This document shows positions 36,809 through 44,825 of a DNA stretch of 64,000 nucleotides, piece after piece. The notes beneath the pieces are model-generated. The model was not told the DNA's origin. It did not search any database and worked only from the letters and a program-made list of their open reading frames with translations. Source of the stretch: an uncultured Myroides sp. (GTDB taxonomy: Bacteria; Bacteroidota; Bacteroidia; Flavobacteriales; Flavobacteriaceae); contig CAJYTF010000034.1 in the NCBI GenBank assembly GCA_913777665.1, positions 124,001-188,000 on the forward strand, in the 5' to 3' direction. The position numbers and the translations under genes are program-made. How positions within the stretch are numbered: position 1 is the first letter of the stretch; each line of letters opens with the position of its first letter.

Positions 36809-38302
36809 TTAAGGCTTATGAAAACCTTGTTTTAATATTTTTGCAACTACATTTTTATAGAAAATATCTTCGAACTGATTTCCATACATTTTAGCAAATG
36901 CCTGTTCTTTTGTTAGGAAATCATTCTCGCGTTCTTTAATAGCATCGTGTAGCGTATTTCTCTTTTTGAACATTGTTATGGCTTGTTCTGCTGTTTCAAA
37001 CTTAGTCTTGCTTAGGTTTTCTTTAATCCAACTTTCAAAATTATCATTTGCAAACGAAGCATTTTCTTCTCGCAATAAATCAGCAAATTTTCTTTTTACC
37101 GAACTATATTCCATGTATTCGTTAGATCCATAAAAAGCTGCAGCAGCCATTTCAAACGCTAGATATTCTTTATCATCTAAAATATTCTTAACCTTTTTTG
37201 GTACCACAACTTTTTTCTCTGCGATAAAATCAACAGGTAACATATCGGCAGTTTTTAAATCGGCAAAAAATCCACTAAAATATACATCATTCGGGTTTAC
37301 TAAATGTCCACCTTTTTGAATTAGCACACATTTTTGTTGAAAATACAATTGAGATTGCTCTTTAGTTTCTTTGTTAAAAACAACAAACGGCACTTCTATT
37401 TCGGCAGTATCTTTTTGCAATTTTGAATTTAAATTACCGCCTTTTATAACCACACCTGACAAATCGGGTCTTTTACGGGTTGGTTTTTTAATGATACAAA
37501 GTTTATAACCATCGTTTTCTGGTTCTACCTTAAAATATTCTTCTACAGGAACGCCCAAACCATTAACTGCGAGTATATAATCACAATTTTCAAGATTAGC
37601 TGTAGTTAAATCGTTAAAAAAAGCAACGCTTGAATTGTTATAGGTTTCATTTCTATTAGCGACTATCTTCTTGTTAGATTTTTCGTTTTCACTAAATAAA
37701 GAATATCCAAAATAATTGCTGTTCGTGTAATTTTTAGGATCTAACGTTTGATAATTGAACTGAACCTGAAATGATTCTAAGTGAAATTTTATGGTATATC
37801 CCAGATTTTCATTATTGATAACAATCGGATTATCAGAATGGGCAGATAACTGATTGGTTTTTGTATCGAAATAAAAATATAAATCGTTTTCGTTTAAGAT
37901 TTTTGTATGCTTGGCGTTTTTGGTGTTTCCTATGAAAAAGTGTTTAAATGCCTTGAGCATTTGTTTACGAGTAAAGACATTTTTATCGATCACTAACTCT
38001 TGTAAAACAGTTTCTTCAGGCTTTAGTCGGATTTTTAAATCAGTAGTTGAACCCGGATCTGACACAAGAAAATATTCATATCCAAAAGAACTTACAACTA
38101 ACTGATTTTTATTATTTGCCGGAATATTAATTTGGAAATATCCTTTTGCATCTGTTTCAGTTGCTATAGTAGTGTTATCTAAAAAAACCGATGCTGCTTC
38201 AACAGGTTTGCCGGTATCTGCACTTACAACAACTCCTTTTACAATTTGTGCGTTTGCAAGCATGCTTAAAAAACAACATATCAATACGTAAAAATGCCTC
38301 AT
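36809..38302 (-). CDS. Carboxypeptidase-regulatory-like domain protein
   Basis: 497-aa exported protein. Signal peptide MRHFYVLICCFLSMLANAQ is followed by a ~90-residue carboxypeptidase-regulatory-like domain (VKGVVVSADTGKPVEAASVFLD, TDAKGYFQINIPA). The remaining ~370 residues have no recognised domain; they are beta-rich, then helical at the C-terminus (EFMEYSSVKRKFADLLREENASF). It is 87 bp downstream of the B12-linked propeller gene on the same strand, so it could be the distal gene of that transcript, but this is uncertain. Confidence 0.7.
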   Translation of the reverse strand: MRHFYVLICCFLSMLANAQIVKGVVVSADTGKPVEAASVFLDNTTIATETDAKGYFQINIPANNKNQLVVSSFGYEYFLVSDPGSTTDLKIRLKPEETVLQELVIDKNVFTRKQMLKAFKHFFIGNTKNAKHTKILNENDLYFYFDTKTNQLSAHSDNPIVINNENLGYTIKFHLESFQVQFNYQTLDPKNYTNSNYFGYSLFSENEKSNKKIVANRNETYNNSSVAFFNDLTTANLENCDYILAVNGLGVPVEEYFKVEPENDGYKLCIIKKPTRKRPDLSGVVIKGGNLNSKLQKDTAEIEVPFVVFNKETKEQSQLYFQQKCVLIQKGGHLVNPNDVYFSGFFADLKTADMLPVDFIAEKKVVVPKKVKNILDDKEYLAFEMAAAAFYGSNEYMEYSSVKRKFADLLREENASFANDNFESWIKENLSKTKFETAEQAITMFKKRNTLHDAIKERENDFLTKEQAFAKMYGNQFEDIFYKNVVAKILKQGFHKP

Positions 38303-38389
38303 AATTAAAAACTTAACTTCTTTAAAAACAAAAAACTACCTTAGAATATCTAAGATAGCTTTTTTAACAAAGATTAACTCAAATTGATC

Positions 38390-39646
38390 TTATTTTTTTA
38401 CAAATTTTAAAGTAGCCGACCCTTTTGCTGTTTCAACTTTTAAAACGTATACACCTGTTTTTAAGTTTGATACATTAATTGTTTGTGTATTTGCTCGCAG
38501 TACTTTTTGACCTGCAATGTTGTATGCGGTTACATTTGTAATGCTTTCGGCAGTTTGAATGTTTAATATATCTGATGTTGGGTTTGGATATACCGAAACA
38601 GAAACCATTTCTGGATTTTTCACAGAAAGTGATGCTTTAGACTTGTAGAAATGGTTTGGAATTTTACCAACTGTAAAAGTATTCAACAAACTACCTTGTA
38701 AAGAATATACATACACTTTACCATCTAAAAAATATCCGTTAGCATCGGCAACATAAATAGTATTATTAATTACATTCATACCGTAAATACCCATGTAAAC
38801 ATCAGTAACAGGTGTAGCTACTAATGGGTTGGTAGTTAATGTGTTTGTTGAAACAGTGTATTTGTAAATATCGGCACCAGCAGTAATATAGAAATCAGTT
38901 CCATCTGTATCCATATGAAAAGCTTTAATACCTGAAGGAAATGTAAAAACATTTGTAGCAGTATCTGTACTTAAATTAATTTTATGCAAGCTTGCAATTG
39001 CTGTTGGAGATCCCCACGATGTTACGCCGCATAAAACATATAAATCGTTTCCTAAAGTAACCAACTCAGAAGGAGTATCCTCTACCTGAATTTGAGTTGA
39101 TTGTTGCGTAGCAATATTATAAACCGTAACAAAATCTGCGTTTTGATGTGCGATATACAATTTCCCGTTTATTTCTTTAATTTTTTCTGTACCATTAGGA
39201 ACTGGAATGGTAGTTTCTAACGTATTTGTATTTAAATCAATGACTGCTAAATAATCATTAACATCAGTCGTACCTCCCCAACAAGTTACGTATGCTTTAT
39301 TGTTATATACAGCGGAATATCTAGGGTTTACCATCCCAGAAATTGTTGCAATATGTTCAAATGTTTTGTTGTTTACAATTTTAACCTCGTTAGATATATT
39401 AAGAACAACTACAGCAAGATCATTATACATAGTAAGACTTTGAGCTGTATCGCCCAAATCCATCCCCTGATTTGCCAAACCAAAAACATTGTTTGTCACT
39501 GTATTGTTATTTATAAAAGAAATAGATGCGTTGTCAGACCCCGCACCTCCTTCATTCAGTACAATTACTCCGTCTAAATATTCTGTTTGAGAAAAACCTA
39601 GAAAGCTGAAAAGGACAAATAGTATTAATAAAATATTATTTTTCAT
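38390..39646 (-). CDS. BtuG-like beta-propeller surface protein with T9SS sorting domain
   Basis: 418-aa exported protein. After the signal peptide (MKNNILLILFVLFSFLGFSQ) come repeated propeller blades of the YncE/DUF5074 type: GVIVLNEGGAGSDNASISF, GDTAQSLTMYNDLAVVVLN, NPRYSAVYNNKAYVTCWGG, YLAVIDLNTNTLETTIPVPNG. This order of motifs resembles BtuG, the Bacteroides surface propeller that binds vitamin B12. The last ~75 residues are a type A T9SS sorting domain (VYPNPTSDILNIQ...GVYVLKV) in place of the lipid anchor of BtuG. It lies downstream of a cobalamin riboswitch, supporting a B12 role. Direct B12 binding is inferred. Confidence 0.75.
   Translation of the reverse strand: MKNNILLILFVLFSFLGFSQTEYLDGVIVLNEGGAGSDNASISFINNNTVTNNVFGLANQGMDLGDTAQSLTMYNDLAVVVLNISNEVKIVNNKTFEHIATISGMVNPRYSAVYNNKAYVTCWGGTTDVNDYLAVIDLNTNTLETTIPVPNGTEKIKEINGKLYIAHQNADFVTVYNIATQQSTQIQVEDTPSELVTLGNDLYVLCGVTSWGSPTAIASLHKINLSTDTATNVFTFPSGIKAFHMDTDGTDFYITAGADIYKYTVSTNTLTTNPLVATPVTDVYMGIYGMNVINNTIYVADANGYFLDGKVYVYSLQGSLLNTFTVGKIPNHFYKSKASLSVKNPEMVSVSVYPNPTSDILNIQTAESITNVTAYNIAGQKVLRANTQTINVSNLKTGVYVLKVETAKGSATLKFVKK
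38394..38593 (-). repeat. T9SS sorting-domain coding repeat, copy A
   Basis: About 200 bp at the 3' end of the propeller gene are nearly identical to 39681-39880 at the end of the next gene, at a constant 1287-bp offset. The encoded residues differ at only a few positions. Recent duplication or gene conversion of the sorting domain is the simplest explanation. Confidence 0.85.
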
Positions 39647-39676
39647 GTGTTAGTTGTATTTAGTAAGATATTATGA

Positions 39677-40792
39677 TTATTTTTTTACGAATTTTAAAGT
39701 AGCCGAACCTTTTGCTGTCTCAACTTTTAAAACATAAACTCCTGCTTTTAACCCAGAAACATTAAGTGTTTGTGTGTTTGCCTGTAGTACTTTTTGACCT
39801 GCAATGTTGTAAGCGGTTACATTTGTAATAGTTTCTGCAGTTTGAATGTTTAATATATCTGATGTGGGATTTGGATACACGTTTGCTGCGATAGCATTAT
39901 ATTTATTCGTAGATAATGAAGCCGTGATATCTTGCGGAGTAAATGGTCTTCTTTCACCAATGCTTAAACCTAACCAATCGTTATTATCTAGGTTAATTAA
40001 CGATAAATCGTTTTCTGTTTTCCAGCTAGAAAGATCGGTTCCACTGTATGCTTTCCATAAATTAGTTCCTGCTGTTTCGGTACGATTTCCGATAGTTACA
40101 GACGATAAAACATTTGCATTCATTACAAAATCAAATCCGCCGTTTAATTCTGTATTAATTAAATCTAAAGCATCTTCTGCTGTGATAGATCCGTTGTATT
40201 GAATTCCAAAAACGTAAGAATCTGCAACATTATTTGTATCAGTACCAAAATCAACAACCACTAAACTTTGGTTTGATCCTGTTCCCAACCATGTAATAAT
40301 GTCTGATTTTTTATACCATTGAGAGCTGTATGCAGGAATTGGTTCAACTGGAGCTTGTGATGTAGGGTTGCTAAAACCATAAGAGACACCATACCAATGA
40401 CCGTCTGTTAAGGCTGCAGAAACACCTCCGTTCATTGCGAATGTTTGTGCCGAAGTACCTGACCAAGTGCTCCACCAATCACTTCCGCCTATACTTGTGT
40501 GATCATTGAATGTGACGTGATTTAAGAAGGGACCACCTGTTGTTGGATTAATAGTAAAATTAGGTTCAGCCGCAGCAATTGCAACTAACATACTAGCAAA
40601 TGTTTGTCCTGTTCCGGGAGTGTAATGGTATCCCCAAGCATACGAACGATCATCTGTTCCATCTTTAAAATCTACAACTAAATAAGCTGTTTCAGTTCCT
40701 GTTCCAACATGAAACTTAACGTCACTTGGTGAAAATTGAGCAAAAATTATTTGCGTAAAAAATAGTAAGAATAACAAAGTAATTCTTTTCAT
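39677..40792 (-). CDS. Riboswitch-controlled secreted protein with two internal repeats and T9SS sorting domain
   Basis: 371-aa exported protein (signal peptide MKRITLLFLLFFTQIIFAQ). It contains two ~130-residue copies of one domain. Copy 1 reads ETAYLVVDFKDG...SYAWGYHY...ASMLVAIAAAEP...WWSTWSG...GHWYGVSYG, and copy 2 reads QSLVVVDFG...SYVFGIQY...EDALDLINTE...LWKAYSG...NDWLGLSIG. A T9SS type A sorting domain ends it. It is the first gene after the cobalamin riboswitch and is followed 30 bp later by the BtuG-like propeller. Similar repeat proteins occur in Bacteroidota B12-uptake loci as I recall them. A role in cobalamin or corrinoid capture is inferred. Confidence 0.72.
   Translation of the reverse strand: MKRITLLFLLFFTQIIFAQFSPSDVKFHVGTGTETAYLVVDFKDGTDDRSYAWGYHYTPGTGQTFASMLVAIAAAEPNFTINPTTGGPFLNHVTFNDHTSIGGSDWWSTWSGTSAQTFAMNGGVSAALTDGHWYGVSYGFSNPTSQAPVEPIPAYSSQWYKKSDIITWLGTGSNQSLVVVDFGTDTNNVADSYVFGIQYNGSITAEDALDLINTELNGGFDFVMNANVLSSVTIGNRTETAGTNLWKAYSGTDLSSWKTENDLSLINLDNNDWLGLSIGERRPFTPQDITASLSTNKYNAIAANVYPNPTSDILNIQTAETITNVTAYNIAGQKVLQANTQTLNVSGLKAGVYVLKVETAKGSATLKFVKK
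39681..39880 (-). repeat. T9SS sorting-domain coding repeat, copy B
   Basis: Partner of 38394-38593. It encodes the C-terminal sorting domain of the tandem-repeat protein. Confidence 0.85.
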
Positions 40793-40894
40793 AATATAAA
40801 AAATTTAAAGTTTTGTTCCCGAAACTTTATAGGAATATTTATGAAAAGATTATCAAATGAAGACCTTTTACCACTTTTATTCCCGAAAGTTAAA

Positions 40895-41072
40895 AAATGA
40901 TTTAGGCAGGTCTCCTGGCTTGCATCTTATTGTAGGTCTTCCCAGAAAAAAAATCCAGTGACGTTTTTAATTTACAATAAGTTTGGTAGCATACAGTTGC
41001 GGGTACAGCTCAAGATTCGATTATATCTTACTTGATTCCCTTTTAAAGAACATGACGAATGTTCTACCAAAA
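40895..41072 (-). ncRNA. Cobalamin riboswitch
   Basis: On the minus strand the leader of the 371-aa gene contains the conserved riboswitch core: GGGAATCAAG, then GAGCTGTACCCGCAACTGTATGC, and about 80 nt later the B12 box GCCAGGAGACCTGCC (40905-40919 on the plus strand). These are the hallmark elements of adenosylcobalamin-type riboswitches. About 100 nt separate the B12 box from the start codon. That stretch contains two short hairpins built on ACTTTCGGGAAT-like repeats that could serve as the expression platform. Cobalamin is expected to repress the downstream genes. Confidence 0.93.
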
Positions 41073-41078
41073 TCGGCA

Positions 41079-41086
41079 CGAAGATA
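41079..41086 (-). promoter_or_regulatory. Putative -7 box for the riboswitch transcript
   Basis: Minus-strand TATCTTCG is one base off TAnnTTTG and sits just upstream of the riboswitch, immediately after the stop codon of the TonB-like gene. Confidence 0.4.
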
Positions 41087-41092
41087 CAAAAT

Positions 41093-41542
41093 TTATTCTA
41101 AAGCTAAACGAATAGGTACACGGTAGCGCACACGTTCTGGCTTACCGTTAATTAAAACAGGATTTACACGTAATTTTTTAACTACGCGAACAGCTTCTGC
41201 ATCGCAAACTTTACACAAACCCTTTTCTATCAGTACATCACTAACAGATCCGTCTTTCTCTACTATAAACTGAATATAAATAGTTCCGGTGATTTCTAGT
41301 TCGAGTGCTTCGTCAGGAAAATTGTAGTTCTCGCCTAAAAACTGGGTTACCGATTTGCCTGATAGTGTTTTAATGCTTGTCGCATCTGCGTAAAATGACG
41401 GATCATCTGTATGAACTAATGTGTCGTTTACTGAATTTCCTGCAGGAGCTTCCACAACGCCTTTTTCTAAGGGAGTAGGAATATTTTGGGAAAATCCTGC
41501 CCAGGAAAATCCCATTATAAAAAGTGTAACAATTTTTTTCAT
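41093..41542 (-). CDS. TonB C-terminal-domain protein
   Basis: 149-aa secreted protein. Signal peptide MKKIVTLFIMGFSWAGFSQ is followed by a TonB-type C-terminal domain (ITGTIYIQFIVEKDGSVSDVLIEKGLCKVCDAEAVRVVKKL...PVLINGKPERVRYRVPIRLAL). Unlike classical TonB it lacks a long Pro-rich spanning region and a retained membrane anchor. In Bacteroidota such short forms are common and their role as true energy transducers is unclear. It lies just upstream of the B12 riboswitch on the same strand, but the riboswitch has its own leader. Confidence 0.82.
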   Translation of the reverse strand: MKKIVTLFIMGFSWAGFSQNIPTPLEKGVVEAPAGNSVNDTLVHTDDPSFYADATSIKTLSGKSVTQFLGENYNFPDEALELEITGTIYIQFIVEKDGSVSDVLIEKGLCKVCDAEAVRVVKKLRVNPVLINGKPERVRYRVPIRLALE

Positions 41543-41556
41543 AAATTAAATATACA

Positions 41557-41588
41557 AAAAAAAGATGTCTTTTTACCGACATCTTTTT
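41557..41588 (-). terminator. Terminator after the 174-aa lipoprotein gene
   Basis: Stem AAAGATGTC / GACATCTTT flanked by A and T runs. On the minus strand the T-run follows the stem, directly after the lipoprotein stop codon. Confidence 0.75.
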
Positions 41589-41593
41589 AAAAA

Positions 41594-42118
41594 TTATTCT
41601 ACAACAAACTCCACATTTTCTATGAGTGAAGTTTTTGGTGCCTTGAACGACAATTTTATTTTTGTTTGTTTGTCTGAATGATCTACCTTCAGCGTTCCTT
41701 GTGTTATTTTGTAGTAACCTGCTTCGCCTTTACAGTAGCAGTGTTTTCCGTAAACTAACTTTACATCTTGTAAAGCGGCATCTTTATATTCTTTTTTAAA
41801 TGCTTTTGCAGGAATTTCCAAGAACAATTCTTCTTTGTAAAAATCGTCGGCATAATTCCCTTCCGCTTTGTTTCTGTCGAAACTGTACTGTACCAAAACG
41901 GTTTCCGGATTATAGATCGTTTGCGGATAAAGTTGATCAAAACCGTTTAAGTTTAAAGCTTTTTCAGACTCGCGGGTTGCGGTTACTTTTCCGTTTTCAG
42001 GCGCAACCGAAACCATTGTTACCTTTTTGCCTAACCAGTTGGTAGATTCAACGCCTTTTGTGGTTGAACAGCTTATTGCTACAGCCGAGAAAGCCAATAG
42101 CGCAATCATTTTTTTCAT
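41594..42118 (-). CDS. Hypothetical lipoprotein, 174 aa
   Basis: Lipoprotein signal MKKMIALLAFSAVAISC followed by STTKG. The mature part is mostly beta, with two close cysteines (KHCYCKGEAGYYKITQG). I do not recognise a family. Only 4 bp separate its start from the end of pth, so it is probably co-transcribed from the pth promoter. Confidence 0.68.
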   Translation of the reverse strand: MKKMIALLAFSAVAISCSTTKGVESTNWLGKKVTMVSVAPENGKVTATRESEKALNLNGFDQLYPQTIYNPETVLVQYSFDRNKAEGNYADDFYKEELFLEIPAKAFKKEYKDAALQDVKLVYGKHCYCKGEAGYYKITQGTLKVDHSDKQTKIKLSFKAPKTSLIENVEFVVE

Positions 42119-42122
42119 ATAT

Positions 42123-42689
42123 TTATTTACCGTTATAATTATTCATTGCATTGTTTAAACCCGCCAAAGCAAATTCTTTCACCGCCTTAGAAACCATGTC
42201 TAAACGTTCTTTTAAAGCTGTTGTTTCTTCATCGTTCCAATCACCCAAAACATAATCAACTTGCTGCCCTTTTTTAAATTCGTCTGATATTCCGAAACGC
42301 AAACGCGGATATTCTGAACTATTCAAAATAAGCTGGATATTCTTCAAACCGTTGTGTCCACCGTCTGATCCTTTTGGTTTAATTCGGATTGATCCGAAAG
42401 GTAAATTTAAATCATCTGTAATAATTAAAATATTTTCTTTGGCAATTTTTTCTTTATCCATCCAATATTGTACCGCCTTACCAGATAAATTCATGTAAGT
42501 ATTTGGTTTTAAAAGAAATAAAACTTTGTTCTTTACTTTTATCTGAGTTAACGATCCCAATTTCACGGTTTCAAAAGTTGCACCGGCTTCATTTGCCATA
42601 AAATCAACCGCTTTAAAACCAATATTGTGGCGCGTGTTTACATATTCGGCTCCAATGTTTCCCAATCCAACAATTAAATATTTAGTCAT
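42123..42689 (-). CDS. pth: Peptidyl-tRNA hydrolase
   Basis: Releases tRNA from stalled peptidyl-tRNA. Conserved features are YLIVGLGNIGAEYVNTRHNIGF (catalytic His in RHNIG), LLKPNTYMNLSGKAV, ITDDLNLPFGSIRIKPKGSDGGHNGLKNI, and YVLGDW. The ORF extends upstream to 42809. I chose the ATG at 42689 (MTKYLIVGLG, 188 aa, normal length), because a good promoter -7 box lies at 42749-42756. That box would put transcription initiation at or after the alternative ATG at 42746. Some annotations may prefer 42746 (207 aa). Confidence 0.9.
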   Translation of the reverse strand: MTKYLIVGLGNIGAEYVNTRHNIGFKAVDFMANEAGATFETVKLGSLTQIKVKNKVLFLLKPNTYMNLSGKAVQYWMDKEKIAKENILIITDDLNLPFGSIRIKPKGSDGGHNGLKNIQLILNSSEYPRLRFGISDEFKKGQQVDYVLGDWNDEETTALKERLDMVSKAVKEFALAGLNNAMNNYNGK

Positions 42690-42748
42690 AATGTCTATGT
42701 TTGCTTGCGTGCGCGGCTTTGAAAACCACTTTGTTAAAAAATTCATTG

Positions 42749-42782
42749 CAAATGTATTAACTAATGGGTAATTTAGAACAAA
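42749..42782 (-). promoter_or_regulatory. pth promoter
   Basis: Minus-strand TTTG (42779-42782), 22 nt, TACATTTG (42749-42756). The spacing is almost the same as in the aspS and tRNA-Gly promoters of this window. It lies in the short gap between pth and the divergent cardiolipin synthase gene. Confidence 0.7.
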
Positions 42783-42794
42783 ACAACGTAAATT

Positions 42795-44261
42795 ATGGAT
42801 CACATACAAATAATTTGGGAATTTGTAAAAGAATGGTATTGGATTCCTTTAACGCTGATAAATACCACCGCTTTTATTACCATTTTAGTTGAAAACGGCA
42901 AACCCGAAAAAACCATTGCCTGGTTAATGGTTATTGTGTTCCTGCCTTTTTTTGGGGTTGGTTTGTATTATTTTTTCGGACAGAAATTTCAAAAAGAAAA
43001 ATATTTTAAAAAGTTAGACAACCGCTACAAAGTTAAATTAGAAGAACGCTGGAACGATTTAAAACCTTTCATAAGCAACGAAATTAAGCTTACCGAAACG
43101 TACGATGCTCATTTAAACGATGTTTTTGAATATCTGGTGCATACACAAACATCAATTCCTACATCAAACAACGGCGTTGAACTTTTAATTAATGGCGAAG
43201 AAAAATTTGTATTGTTGTTGGAAGATCTTAAAAACGCCAAACACCACATTCATATTGAATATTATATTTTTGATGAAGATGAAATTGGATCGCAGATTTT
43301 AAACATTTTGGTTGATAAAGTAAAAGAATGCATTGAAGTCCGTTTGATTATTGATGATTTTGGATCATCACCTTTTGCAAAACGCAAAGCACATTATGAA
43401 AATTTAGGCATTCAGTTTGAAATTTTCCTTCCCGTACGTTTTTCGTCACTCGCAAACAGCAATTACCGCAACCACAGAAAAATCATTGTTATTGATGGAT
43501 TAATCGGTTACGTTGGCGGTATTAATGTTTCAGACAAATACATTAATCCAAACAAATTTAACCTATATTGGCGCGATACAGCTATTAGAATTTATGGCGA
43601 TGCCACTAAAATGTTACAAGCACAATTTTGGCTGCACTGGCAAAGTATTTCGGTAAATTCGTTTACATTGAATTACAACTATCTTCCGGAAATGCAAACG
43701 GTTTTTGAAAAGAAACTACCAATGACGTTTGCTTTTTCATCACCTGGAAACACTCCGCCGTATGTTATGGAATCAATGATTTTAAGTATTTCGGCAGCGC
43801 AAAAAAGCATTCAGTTGTGCACGCCTTATTTTATTCCGACAGATTCTTTTAAAACCGCTTTGTTAATCGCGGTTTCAAAAGGTGTCGATGTTTCACTGAT
43901 GCTTCCATCAAGAGGCGATTCATCGGTTGTTCAGGCAGCGTCGCTATCATTCTTAAAACCTTTTATGGAACGCGGAATGAATGTTTTTTTGTACGAAAAA
44001 GGATTTATGCACGCAAAAACAATCTGCATTGACGGATTGTTGAGTTACATTGGAACCACCAATTTAGACTCAAGAAGTTTCTTGATAAACTTTGAACTTT
44101 CTGCCGTTGTTTTAGATAAAACCATTGCCCAACAATTAACAGATCAATTTGAAAAAGATGTTTTGGTAAGTAAACGTTTTACCGCCGATTTATGGAAAAA
44201 CGAAAAATGGTATTACAAAGCATTTGCATCAGTTTGTAGATTGCTAGCACCTTTGTTATAA
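42795..44261 (+). CDS. cls: Cardiolipin synthase
   Basis: 488-aa phospholipase D-superfamily enzyme of the inner membrane that joins two phosphatidylglycerols into cardiolipin. Two N-terminal transmembrane helices (WYWIPLTLINTTAFITILV, TIAWLMVIVFLPFFGVGLYYFF) precede two HKD motifs: NYRNHRKIIVIDG...GGINVSD near residue 230 and FMHAKTICIDG...GTTNLDSRSF near 410. Length and order match bacterial Cls. The 3' end overlaps the convergent gene by 6 bp. Confidence 0.93.
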   Translation: MDHIQIIWEFVKEWYWIPLTLINTTAFITILVENGKPEKTIAWLMVIVFLPFFGVGLYYFFGQKFQKEKYFKKLDNRYKVKLEERWNDLKPFISNEIKLTETYDAHLNDVFEYLVHTQTSIPTSNNGVELLINGEEKFVLLLEDLKNAKHHIHIEYYIFDEDEIGSQILNILVDKVKECIEVRLIIDDFGSSPFAKRKAHYENLGIQFEIFLPVRFSSLANSNYRNHRKIIVIDGLIGYVGGINVSDKYINPNKFNLYWRDTAIRIYGDATKMLQAQFWLHWQSISVNSFTLNYNYLPEMQTVFEKKLPMTFAFSSPGNTPPYVMESMILSISAAQKSIQLCTPYFIPTDSFKTALLIAVSKGVDVSLMLPSRGDSSVVQAASLSFLKPFMERGMNVFLYEKGFMHAKTICIDGLLSYIGTTNLDSRSFLINFELSAVVLDKTIAQQLTDQFEKDVLVSKRFTADLWKNEKWYYKAFASVCRLLAPLL

Positions 44262-44825
44262 TAGTTTTTCAATCCGCATGCCTGCAATTTGTTGCATCCC
44301 GGTTGGTTTAGTTACGTGATCGTATTTCGGACTTTTATTGATATCGATATTCGATGTAGGAAGAATTTTAACCCAAAGAGAAATTTCATCGTTTTTCTGA
44401 AGTTGTACTTCGGTTGGCGCAATTAAAAGTCCGGCGGCAACATCAAAATTTCCAAAACTGAAGCGGAATTCGGTTTTACCAAGAATTTCTTCGTTTGGCG
44501 ACTGCGGATTTTTAATCAGATACAATTCCATATGAATACTGTCTTTAGACGAGCTGCCCATTACGCCCGGATTGATATTTGCAAAGGCAGAAACTTCATA
44601 CGTGCCCGATGATGAAATAGTGATTTTATCGTTTAAAAACTGGGTGATTTTATTGTAAACTACATCAACCGGCTGAAACTTTAACTGTTGCATTACCGAT
44701 GGTGTATTTTCCAGATGAATACTTCGGATACTTCGAATATAAAACGATTTTTCCTGAGCAAATGCGCTAAATCCAACCAAAAAAATTAAAACCTTAATAA
44801 TATCTTTGAAACCCATCTTGATCAC
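44256..44825 (-). CDS. Secreted beta-rich protein, 189 aa
   Basis: Exported protein (MGFKDIIKVLIFLVGFSAFAQ; start may be the third-codon-later ATG at 44816). The body is a beta sandwich-like pattern with KITISSSGTYEVSAFANINP and a long stretch of alternating residues, reminiscent of C1q/TNF-like folds, but this is only a visual judgement. It is a distant paralog of the upstream gene, which it overlaps by 32 bp. Function unknown. Confidence 0.62.
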   Translation of the reverse strand: MIKMGFKDIIKVLIFLVGFSAFAQEKSFYIRSIRSIHLENTPSVMQQLKFQPVDVVYNKITQFLNDKITISSSGTYEVSAFANINPGVMGSSSKDSIHMELYLIKNPQSPNEEILGKTEFRFSFGNFDVAAGLLIAPTEVQLQKNDEISLWVKILPTSNIDINKSPKYDHVTKPTGMQQIAGMRIEKLL

